A stretch of 30,364 nt of DNA from Nitrosotalea sp. (lineage in GTDB: Archaea; Thermoproteota; Nitrososphaeria; Nitrososphaerales; Nitrosopumilaceae), in NCBI GenBank assembly GCA_023252335.1, contig JAJPEA010000004.1:1-30364 (forward strand), written 5' to 3'. The translations under genes were made by a program, and so were the position numbers. Of the stretch, positions 7,770-15,494 are shown piece by piece; the stretch's first letter is position 1; each line of letters begins with the position of its first letter. Under the pieces are notes generated by a model that did no database searches, was not told the origin of the DNA, and saw nothing but the letters and a program-made list of their open reading frames with translations.

Positions 7770-8588
7770 TCAAGTGCCAATGTTCAATGGAGTGCCGCAA
7801 ATCTTTTTGAGGCATTCTATTGCAGCAAGCGTTGCAAGCCTGCTTGTCTTTGGGTTGCTTGGGCTTGGCACATTTTCTACCTTGATTGAGAACTTGCCAA
7901 ACTTTCCTTGTGCAAGTATTTCATGGGTGTTCTTGTCAGTGCCAGGGTCTGCAATTATCTTGACCCTAGTCTTTTCACTGCCAATTCCTGCAAGGCTAAG
8001 AAGGGCTGCAACATTGATGTTTGCAGGAAACAGCCTTACTGCCTCTTGTGCACTGCCTTCATAGATTACAGTGGATTGTGTGATTTTATCAGGGTCAATA
8101 GTTGATGTCTCAAAGAATTTGGCACCTTTTAGTGCCTTGGGATTTTTTGTAGTTACCAAAGTTACCAAATCAAGTTCATCCTGTACAGCTCTGATTCCAT
8201 CTAACCCTATTATTGCACCAGACGGAAGATAGACGCGCTTGTTAAAGTCCTTGCAGCCATCCATGACAATATCAAATATCGATTCATCAAGTAGTGCACC
8301 TACGCTCATTATCATTACATCTTTTCTATTTTGTAGTATGCTCAGTATGTCATCTCTTACGGCATCTTGCGATGCGGCTTCGATTATCAGATCTACTGGA
8401 GACGCTGCAAGCAGACCAACATTTTCTGTCACAGCAGGCTTGTTTTGCAACTTGGCGACAAGTTTCTCTGAATTGCCTTTTGAAAAATCATATACATGTG
8501 TAAGTTTTGCAGAAATTTTTCCAGAATCTATTGCAAGTGCGATCTCTGTTCCTATTGCACCGCATCCAAGTAACCCCACTCGTTTCAA
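7770..8588 (-). CDS. nadX: L-aspartate dehydrogenase
   Basis: A 272-residue NAD(P)-dependent aspartate dehydrogenase that makes iminoaspartate for quinolinate synthase, replacing the flavin oxidase NadB. The Rossmann motif GLLGCGAIGTEIA is at residues 5-17; VDLIIEAASQDAV and MSVGALLDE follow, then the catalytic-domain segments PSGAIIGLDGIRA and TTKNPKALKG, and a conserved C-terminal part with NVPSPSNPKTSRLA. The start is a TTG at 8588 (MKRVGLLG); a GTG three codons later is the only near alternative, and a stop codon lies ten codons upstream. The product feeds the next gene, nadA, directly. Confidence 0.9.
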   Translation of the reverse strand: MKRVGLLGCGAIGTEIALAIDSGKISAKLTHVYDFSKGNSEKLVAKLQNKPAVTENVGLLAASPVDLIIEAASQDAVRDDILSILQNRKDVMIMSVGALLDESIFDIVMDGCKDFNKRVYLPSGAIIGLDGIRAVQDELDLVTLVTTKNPKALKGAKFFETSTIDPDKITQSTVIYEGSAQEAVRLFPANINVAALLSLAGIGSEKTRVKIIADPGTDKNTHEILAQGKFGKFSIKVENVPSPSNPKTSRLATLAAIECLKKICGTPLNIGT

Positions 8589-8927
8589 TCTAAATCTCTC
8601 AACTGCCTGGCCTCGTTAAATCTGTTATTCAGGTTTTGCAGTTTACCAATGCATTCGATTCTGAAAACAGGTGTAAAAGAGGACTCATTATATCATATTT
8701 TATAAGAAAAGCCAGTTGATAAAAATATGCAAGATATAGTACCAAAACAACCAAGCAACAACTTGTAAGAGATTTTCTTGCTACCTGGAATAACAAGAAT
8801 TTGTTCCCAGTTTTGGCAAGTACATCATATCTACTCTTGAATATGGCACATCATTCTAGCATGTTTAATAGTAAAGATGCTGTAGTACTGTGATGAATTG
8901 TGATTAGCATCCAGAGGCCATAGTATC
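8589..8927. other. Intergenic region without a supported gene
   Basis: This 339-nt A/T-rich stretch separates nadX from the receiver-domain gene. It must hold the nadX promoter on the minus strand and the receiver-gene promoter on the plus strand (an ATGTTTAATAG-like box near 8858-8868). There is a TATTTTATAAG sequence near 8695-8705, but only a 13-codon frame follows it. I see no tRNA fold, long inverted repeat or convincing coding frame. Confidence 0.5.
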
Positions 8928-9323
8928 ATGAACAATACTCCATCACCACAAAAAATAATGGTGGTGGAAGAAGAACAAAACATTGCATTATCAGCAAAAC
9001 ATACATTGGAAGCAAATCATTTCACGACTGAAATATTTACAGACTCGTTTTTGGCACTTGCAAAATTCAAAAAAGACTCGAAGAATTACAATTTGATAAT
9101 TTTAGACATGAAGATGCGTCGCATGTCAGTATTTAATTTCATGAAAGAAATAAAAGCTAAAAAGTCAGATATTAAAATTCTATTAATTACAACATTTAAA
9201 GTTAATTCGTCAGAATTTAGCAAGATGTTGCCAGCAGTAAAGATTGATGGATTGGTTGAAAAACAACATCTGGCAGACAAGATAATACCCACAGTCAATA
9301 AGATACTGGGCCTTTCAAGCTAG
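8928..9323 (+). CDS. Stand-alone response-regulator receiver domain (CheY-like)
   Basis: A 131-residue single receiver domain with no output domain. The expected landmarks are an acidic patch VVEEEQ (E14-E16, where Asp pairs are usual), the phosphoacceptor D60 in LIILDMKM, the switch Thr in LLITTF (T88 or T89) and the conserved Lys in VEKQ (K112). A phosphorelay or protein-protein switching role follows from the family; no histidine kinase is in the window. The start is ATG 8928. The neighbours are metabolic genes on both sides and give no clue to its partner. Replacement of the acidic Asp pair by Glu could alter Mg binding. Confidence 0.85.
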   Translation: MNNTPSPQKIMVVEEEQNIALSAKHTLEANHFTTEIFTDSFLALAKFKKDSKNYNLIILDMKMRRMSVFNFMKEIKAKKSDIKILLITTFKVNSSEFSKMLPAVKIDGLVEKQHLADKIIPTVNKILGLSS

Positions 9324-9439
9324 ACCAAGATACAAGTTACTTTTAATTCCTACAAACAAAAAGGTACACTTCAACCAGTAACAAACCAGAACCTGATGGA
9401 TTAATATCTTTTAAAACAATATAATGTTGGAGACAAGAT

Positions 9440-10315
9440 TTGAAAAGACAAGAATCTACATTAATTGAAAAAGTCCTCTTCAAGATAGCAAGGCAGTGGA
9501 TAGCAGGAGATACAATGGAGGATGCTCTCGAGTCTGCACGTCAGGCAAACGCACATGGAATGAATGCAATCCTAAACAAGCTAGGCGAGCACATGACATC
9601 CAAGGCACAGGTCGACCAGACAGTCTCAGATTATCTTACACTTGTTTCAAACTTGCGAAGATCAAAGATAACTGGCGGGTTGTCCATCAAGCCAACTCAA
9701 GTTGGACTAGCTATCAGCACAATAGAGTGTACTTCAAATCTCGATGTCATCATAGAAAAAGCCCTCCAGTCCCAGTCTTTTGTTTGGATAGACATGGAGT
9801 CATCAGAGTATACAGATGCCACATTTGAGATATATCAAAACCTCTTTGAAAAATACGAGCGACTAGGCATAGTCATACAGGCCAACTTAAAACGCACCGG
9901 AAATGACCTTGACATGCTCTTGAAAAAAGGCGCCAAAATTCGCCTTGTCAAGGGAGCATATCATGAAAATTCAGAAAATGCATACAGGACAAGACATGCA
10001 GTAGATGAAAACTATATCAAATTGATGAATGTTTTATTCAAACAAGGAAACGAGTTTGCAATTGCAACACATGATTCCAAGATAATTGATACAGCAATAG
10101 AACTAGCAAAAAAACATGAGCGAAAGTTTGAGTTTCAGATGCTAAAGGGAATACGCGATGAGATAAAACCTATTTTGGTAAAAAGCGGATTTGCTGTTTC
10201 AGAGTACATTCCATATGGCACCAACTGGCTTCCCTATTCCATTAGAAGGCTAAAGGAGAGAAAGCGCAACATACTACTACTTGGAAGTTCATTTATTCAT
10301 GCACATCGGGTCTGA
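9440..10315 (+). CDS. Proline dehydrogenase
   Basis: A 291-residue flavoenzyme of the PutA ProDH TIM-barrel family that oxidises proline to pyrroline-5-carboxylate. Family motifs are GGLSIKPTQVGL, FVWIDMESSEYTDATF, GIVIQANLKRT, IRLVKGAYHE, IATHDS, FEFQMLKGIR and the substrate-binding C-terminal helix YSIRRLKER. The length matches monofunctional bacterial and archaeal enzymes. The start is a TTG at 9440, with GGAG 7 nt before it and a TTTTAAAA box about 28 nt before it; an ATG at 9424 is out of frame. The gene faces the P5C dehydrogenase gene, and the last 19 nt of the two overlap, so the pathway pair is tail to tail rather than in an operon. Confidence 0.9.
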   Translation: MKRQESTLIEKVLFKIARQWIAGDTMEDALESARQANAHGMNAILNKLGEHMTSKAQVDQTVSDYLTLVSNLRRSKITGGLSIKPTQVGLAISTIECTSNLDVIIEKALQSQSFVWIDMESSEYTDATFEIYQNLFEKYERLGIVIQANLKRTGNDLDMLLKKGAKIRLVKGAYHENSENAYRTRHAVDENYIKLMNVLFKQGNEFAIATHDSKIIDTAIELAKKHERKFEFQMLKGIRDEIKPILVKSGFAVSEYIPYGTNWLPYSIRRLKERKRNILLLGSSFIHAHRV

Positions 10316-11862
10316 GTCTGTTCTCTCAAGAATTGTAAAAGATAGTATGCGCCGCCAGCACCCTTGCCAGAGATTCCGGAATCTTTCCAGCCAACAAATG
10401 GTTGCGCTCCAACCATCGCGCCAGTAGTTGCACTTGCCGCCCTATTGGCATATGTGACACCAGCTTCAATTTTTTCAAAAAACTTTTCAACTTCAGCATT
10501 ATCTTGACTAAAGACTCCTGCGGTTAATCCATAATTGCTCTTGTTTGCCAAGACAAGCGCTTCATCAAAGTTATCAAACTCTTCGATGCAAAGAAATGGT
10601 AAAAACAATTCTTCGCGTATCAACTCGTGATCTTGTGGAAGGTTTGCAACAATTGTTGGCATGACAAAATTTCCATCCTTGTGAGAGTCATCTAAGACTA
10701 GCGAGCCGCCACATAGTATCTTGCCATCTTTTTTTGCAATCTCTGAAGCATGTTGGAATTTTTTTACTGCAGCGTCGTTTATGACAGGTCCAATGTATGC
10801 ATCCCGTTCCCATGGCTTGCCAATTTTTAGCGCCCTAGTCTTTGCGACAAGTTTTTCCAAAAACTTGGGTGCAATAGATTTTTGGACATAGACTCGAGAA
10901 CATGCACTGCATTTTTGCCCACTAAAACCAAATGCAGCACGCATGACACCATCTGCTGCCTTGTCAATATCAGACGATGCCGAAACTATAGCCGGGTTTT
11001 TCCCTCCCATTTCAGAGATAAATGGCCTTGGGCGACTTGCTTCAAATGCGGTATATCCAGTCATACCTACCTCCTTTGAGCCAGTAAATGCAATGCCATC
11101 AACCATGTTGCTCTCAAGTATTGTCTTTCCAACCACGCTCCCAGCGCCTGTTACAAAGTTTATTGCAGCAGGTGGAAGCTTGTGGTAGATTGATTCAACA
11201 AACTTGAATCCAGATAGCGGTGCGTCACTTGATGGTTTCAATATGGCAGTGTTTCCAGTTATCAAAGCCCCAGATGTCATCCCTATTGCAATTGCAGATG
11301 GAAAATTAAATGGTGAAATTATTCCCCAGACGCCATATGGTTTGAGAACGCTTTTTGTCTTCTCGTTTGGGGAAGCACTTTTTGTTTCCTTTGAAAATCC
11401 CTCGTTTAGATCTAGTTGTTCAGCGTAAAATCTCATAAAGTCTATTGACTCGTCCAGGTCGCCCATTGCCTCTAGTCTGTTCTTTCCATTTTCAAAACTA
11501 AGGATGGCTGCAAGACTAAACTTGTCATGTGAGAAAATATCAGCAATCTCTCGAAATATCTGGACTCTTTTCTGATATGGTACTAGAGACCATTTGTAAA
11601 ATGACTCTTTTGCAGTTTCGATTGCATGTAGAGTATCATCTTTTGTAGCAAGAGGAAAGTTTGCCAGTACAAGGTTCTTGTCTGCAGGAGATCGAACCTG
11701 AAATTGATTACTAGAAAAGATCTCTTTTCCGCCTATAATCATTGGATAGTTCTTTCCAAAGTCTTTTCGTACATGATCTATGGCATTATCAAATTTTTTG
11801 TGAAATTCATCAATGGAATTGTTTTCTGTAAATCGTGCCCAAGTCTTTTCGTTTTCAAACAT
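10297..11862 (-). CDS. L-glutamate gamma-semialdehyde (1-pyrroline-5-carboxylate) dehydrogenase
   Basis: A 521-residue aldehyde dehydrogenase superfamily enzyme that oxidises glutamate semialdehyde to glutamate with NAD(P). Catalytic residues are in place: N186 in SPFNFPSA, E284 in SEMGGKNP and the nucleophile C318 in SGQKCSACSRVY. The FTGSKEVG cofactor loop and the C-terminal VGAQPFVGWKDSGISGK segment fit the P5CDH branch better than general ALDHs. The pairing with proline dehydrogenase supports the assignment. The start is ATG 11862, with a CTATTAAAATG box about 29 nt upstream. Its last codons overlap the proline dehydrogenase gene by 19 nt on the other strand. Confidence 0.9.
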   Translation of the reverse strand: MFENEKTWARFTENNSIDEFHKKFDNAIDHVRKDFGKNYPMIIGGKEIFSSNQFQVRSPADKNLVLANFPLATKDDTLHAIETAKESFYKWSLVPYQKRVQIFREIADIFSHDKFSLAAILSFENGKNRLEAMGDLDESIDFMRFYAEQLDLNEGFSKETKSASPNEKTKSVLKPYGVWGIISPFNFPSAIAIGMTSGALITGNTAILKPSSDAPLSGFKFVESIYHKLPPAAINFVTGAGSVVGKTILESNMVDGIAFTGSKEVGMTGYTAFEASRPRPFISEMGGKNPAIVSASSDIDKAADGVMRAAFGFSGQKCSACSRVYVQKSIAPKFLEKLVAKTRALKIGKPWERDAYIGPVINDAAVKKFQHASEIAKKDGKILCGGSLVLDDSHKDGNFVMPTIVANLPQDHELIREELFLPFLCIEEFDNFDEALVLANKSNYGLTAGVFSQDNAEVEKFFEKIEAGVTYANRAASATTGAMVGAQPFVGWKDSGISGKGAGGAYYLLQFLREQTQTRCA

Positions 11863-11981
11863 ATGTAATGTATTAGATGCTACCTCATTTTAATAGTTAG
11901 ATTTGTGTTGAATTTGCGTTAGCTTGGGGACAAATCTATTTCAAACGAGAAACATTTTATCTCTGCAGGCAAAGGTGTTTT

Positions 11982-12821
11982 ATGCTCAATACGGTATATC
12001 GCGATGCAATAAAGAAACGCGATGAGGCAAGGTCAATCTTCAAGGGCGAGAAATTTGATCAGATAATCAAGACAGCCAAGGAAAACTGGGTAGAGTACAT
12101 TCCCCAGAAAAAAGATGCCGAGATTGCAGGAATAGATAGTAGTTACAACAGTACAAAGTTCCAGGGGCTAGAATTATGGGTGGTAACTGGCGTATCAATA
12201 AAGTCAGATGGCAAGATAATCACCGAAGACCACAACCAAGGACTAGGCCAACCCACGCCTGAGCTTGAGACACAGGCAAGTAAGATGGAGGTAGAGGCAT
12301 GCGTCAACTCGGTAGACAAGGCAGATTTGGTGGCACTAGACGGCTCGCTATATTCACAGTTTCTTACCAGGCAGACATCACTTGGAAACTCGATTACATC
12401 TGCAATAAAAAAGAGAAATAATGTAATTTTCATATCAAAGACATCATCAGCAAGAAAACAATTTGAAAAACTCGGTTCTGTTGCAGGGGATATTTTCTAT
12501 TACAACCACGCAGTCAAGACACCAGGCTTTAGCAAAATATTTGTCGATACAAGCCTTGGGCCAGGTAAAGTTGTATCATATGTTTATGCAAGGTTACGAG
12601 ACTCGACTCCACTAATCAAGATAGAACTCTTGGGCTCAAACCACATGGAAACTGAAATAAAATCACTACTTGACATGATAACAAAAAACAGTGTGGGTGG
12701 ATATCCATACTCGCTAAAACTTGCACATGAAAACTGTAAAATATCTAATTCAGATCTTGCAAGACTTGTTAGTCTATATGGACTAGGAAATGAAATTGGT
12801 TCAAGAGAGGTGTTGAGTTGA
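11982..12821 (+). CDS. nurA: NurA 5'-3' nuclease
   Basis: A 279-residue NurA-domain nuclease that works with HerA to resect DNA ends for homologous recombination. The RNase-H-like core shows the Mn-binding acidic positions D52 in AGIDSSYN and D120 in VALDGSLY, and the conserved C-terminal part with YPYSLKLAHENCKIS. Its mRNA probably starts close to the ATG, given a CATTTTATC box at 11953-11961. The stop overlaps the herA start by 4 nt (TTGA), indicating coupled translation. In many thermophiles nurA is the last gene of this operon; here it is first. Confidence 0.9.
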   Translation: MLNTVYRDAIKKRDEARSIFKGEKFDQIIKTAKENWVEYIPQKKDAEIAGIDSSYNSTKFQGLELWVVTGVSIKSDGKIITEDHNQGLGQPTPELETQASKMEVEACVNSVDKADLVALDGSLYSQFLTRQTSLGNSITSAIKKRNNVIFISKTSSARKQFEKLGSVAGDIFYYNHAVKTPGFSKIFVDTSLGPGKVVSYVYARLRDSTPLIKIELLGSNHMETEIKSLLDMITKNSVGGYPYSLKLAHENCKISNSDLARLVSLYGLGNEIGSREVLS

Positions 12822-14338
12822 CAATAGGCGTAGTAATAGGTGAATCAAGACCTACAGATGTTACAGCACAATCATCAAAACCACTCTCAGTTGGGGAGTA
12901 TGTGATAATTGATTCACAAGACGGACAGATTCTAGGCCTCGTTGAAAAATCAATCATATCAAGTGAAGCATTGACAGATGTCAGAAATTTTGACGAAGCT
13001 GTAGAAAGCAAAGAAGTTGCAGATATCAATTCGCGAGATAAAAATTACAAAGTAAAGATAGGAATACTCGGGTTTTTGGACAAATTGCAAAAGGGCCAGA
13101 TGATTTTACCTGCAGTGCCTCCACTTCCTGGCACTTCGATTCTTGAGGCAACACAAAAAGACTTGGGCGTAATATTTGGACCAGCAACAGAAGAATGGGT
13201 AAGAATTGGAGCTCTTTTGAGAAACTCTGACATCGAGGCCAAGATAAACATCAACAAGATTGTATCAAGACACCTGGCCATACTTGCAATGACAGGCATG
13301 GGAAAAAGCAACCTAGTATCTCTAATTGCAAGACATGTTGCATCGCTAAATGGTACATTGATTATTTTTGATTATCACAATGATTATGAGAATCTAGATG
13401 TTTCCAAGATGAACTATATGTTAGCAAAGATAAACCCCAGACTTTTGCCTGCAGACAAGCTAGCCGAAGTAATCGAACTAAGAGAGAATGCAGACAAGCA
13501 GCAAAGAGCATTACGAGAATCCTTTACAGAATCAGTGAAACAGTCAAAAGACTTCTGGCAAGCCTTAGAAGAGAGTACATCATCGTTTGGCCGCATGACC
13601 AAGGGCTATGCAGACAGTGCAAGCCGTGTTTTAGACAAGATAGATGATGCAAAACACAGATTCTCAGACATACTAGACCCAGATTGTGGGGACCCAGTGG
13701 ATCTCATCAAAGAAGGCAGGGTCAACGTATTGAACATATCAGAGCTTAGTGAGAGACAAGCAAATGCCGGACTATCATACTATTTGCAAGAATTATTACA
13801 ACACAGAAAAGATGCAGTCTGGGAAAGAAAGGGCAAGTCTTCAGGCAAAAGAAACAACAAGTTTCTTGCACCAATATTTGTGATAATAGAAGAAGCCCAT
13901 GTTTTTATTCCAAAAGGCGAACATACTGACACAAAATACTGGGCATCCAAAGTAGCAAGAGAGGGCCGTAAATTTGGAATTGGTCTTGGAGTAGTATCTC
14001 AGAGACCGCGAAACATTGATCCAAATGTACTAAGCCAGATGAGCTCACTTGCAATAATGAAGATAGTACAAGACGATGACCAACAACAGATTGCATCTGC
14101 TGCAGAATCATTGAGTAAAGATTTACTATCGCAACTTTCATCTTTGAATATTGGTGATGCTGTTTTGATTGGACAGTGGGTTAATCTACCATCAATTGTA
14201 CATGTAGATGAAGTAAAGAGCAAGAAATCAGGATCTGACTTGAATGCAGTATCAGAATGGAACCAGACTGACAAATTCAAACAAGTTGCAAATGAATCCA
14301 CTAAATCCATGATTCAAAAAGACCTGCTGCTAGATTGA
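12818..14338 (+). CDS. herA: HerA hexameric DNA translocase
   Basis: A 506-residue FtsK/HerA-family ATPase that pumps DNA into the NurA nuclease. Residues 1-95 form the HAS-barrel domain (VGEYVIIDSQDGQILGLV). The ATPase has Walker A MTGMGKSN at 158-165, Walker B FVIIEEAH ending near residue 360 with two acidic residues, and the conserved GVVSQRPRNIDPNVLSQ segment near residue 395. The TTG start overlaps the nurA stop; no closer ATG exists before the barrel. The mre11 ATG follows 1 nt after its stop. The length and motif set are normal for archaeal HerA. Confidence 0.93.
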   Translation: MTIGVVIGESRPTDVTAQSSKPLSVGEYVIIDSQDGQILGLVEKSIISSEALTDVRNFDEAVESKEVADINSRDKNYKVKIGILGFLDKLQKGQMILPAVPPLPGTSILEATQKDLGVIFGPATEEWVRIGALLRNSDIEAKININKIVSRHLAILAMTGMGKSNLVSLIARHVASLNGTLIIFDYHNDYENLDVSKMNYMLAKINPRLLPADKLAEVIELRENADKQQRALRESFTESVKQSKDFWQALEESTSSFGRMTKGYADSASRVLDKIDDAKHRFSDILDPDCGDPVDLIKEGRVNVLNISELSERQANAGLSYYLQELLQHRKDAVWERKGKSSGKRNNKFLAPIFVIIEEAHVFIPKGEHTDTKYWASKVAREGRKFGIGLGVVSQRPRNIDPNVLSQMSSLAIMKIVQDDDQQQIASAAESLSKDLLSQLSSLNIGDAVLIGQWVNLPSIVHVDEVKSKKSGSDLNAVSEWNQTDKFKQVANESTKSMIQKDLLLD

Positions 14339-14339
14339 G

Positions 14340-15494
14340 ATGATCTTTTCACACATTTCAGACATACACTTGGGTTTTGTACAATATCATTCAGAAGAGC
14401 GTGAAAATGATGTATACACTGCATTTGATGAAGCAATTGACACATCAATAAAAGATCATGTCGATTTTGTCATAATGGCAGGGGATTTATTTCATGTTCC
14501 AAATCCAAGCGGAAAGGCAATTGTTGTTCTAGCAAATGCATTAAAACGTCTCAAGAAAAACAATGTCGAGTCTTTCTTTATACTAGGAGAGCATGACATT
14601 AGCAGAATTCGGGCAACCCCAGTCTCTTGGGTATATCACAACCTAGAGTTCTCAAGGTATATTGGAAACGGCAAACCAGTCACATACAAAGATGTTCTAA
14701 TTGCAGGATTTGACAAACGCAGAAAGACAGAGATTGAATCATTTGAAAATGACTTTGCTCAAGTGGATGCAGAAGCAAAGAGACACCAAGGACACAAGAT
14801 ATTGGTCTTGCATCAAGGAATTGCAGAGATTAACAAGTTTGCAGGTGAGTTGAATTCAACTGATCTTCCAAAGAATTTCACATATTATGCAATGGGCCAT
14901 CTCCATGAACAAGAGCTAAAACATTTTTCCCATCTTGGAGGTCCACTTGCATATCCAGGCTCTATTGAACTTACATCAAGTGAGGGAATAAAAGAGACAC
15001 AAAAGGGGTTTTACCAAGTAGACATTTCCCAGTCAGAACCACATCCAACATGGATAAAACTTGACACAAGACCGCAGTTTTCGATTAAAACTTCAATGAA
15101 TGACATTTCAAATGACATCAATACACTAGCTGAGAAGATCAAGTCCCTTGCAAGAAAACCTGTAATAGAACTAAAGATCACAGGAGACATTTTAGAACCC
15201 GCACTAGTACAAGCACAGATCTCCAAGTTGACTGAACTAACATTGCGTTGTTTTTGGAAACACATTTCCAAGGAGCAATCAAACGGTTCAGTCTTTTTGG
15301 ACAAGCCACTAAAGATAGAAGAAGAGATGCACCGAATTGCAAAAGAGATACTTGGCTCTAGTGACATGGCAAATTTTGCAATAAACGAACTCTTGCCATT
15401 ATTATCAAAAGGCAACACAGATGAGGCAAGTCAAGCAGTTGTTGATAATTTTGAGAGATTCAAAAAAGGAGTGAAAAATGTTACAGTCAGTTGA
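14340..15494 (+). CDS. mre11: Mre11 DNA double-strand break repair nuclease
   Basis: A 384-residue metallophosphoesterase that forms the Mre11-Rad50 complex, opening and trimming DNA ends. Metal-ligand motifs line up with the Pyrococcus enzyme: D8 and H10 (HISDIHLG), D49 (MAGDLFH), H85 (LGEHD), H158 (VLHQG), and H187 and H189 (AMGHLHE). The usual GNHD motif reads GEHD, so the metal-binding Asn at position 84 is Glu. Residues beyond 250 form the capping and Rad50-binding parts. The gene lies 1 nt after herA and overlaps rad50 by 17 nt, so all four gene products are likely made together. Confidence 0.92.
   Translation: MIFSHISDIHLGFVQYHSEERENDVYTAFDEAIDTSIKDHVDFVIMAGDLFHVPNPSGKAIVVLANALKRLKKNNVESFFILGEHDISRIRATPVSWVYHNLEFSRYIGNGKPVTYKDVLIAGFDKRRKTEIESFENDFAQVDAEAKRHQGHKILVLHQGIAEINKFAGELNSTDLPKNFTYYAMGHLHEQELKHFSHLGGPLAYPGSIELTSSEGIKETQKGFYQVDISQSEPHPTWIKLDTRPQFSIKTSMNDISNDINTLAEKIKSLARKPVIELKITGDILEPALVQAQISKLTELTLRCFWKHISKEQSNGSVFLDKPLKIEEEMHRIAKEILGSSDMANFAINELLPLLSKGNTDEASQAVVDNFERFKKGVKNVTVS

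Noticed and set aside
8727..8768. 13-codon frame after a TATTTTATAAG box
   Set aside because: Too short to separate from chance; no motif.
8629..8850. Open minus-strand frame of about 73 codons between nadX and the receiver gene
   Set aside because: It has no ATG and only a late TTG; the hydrophobic translation looks like A/T-rich noise, with no motif.
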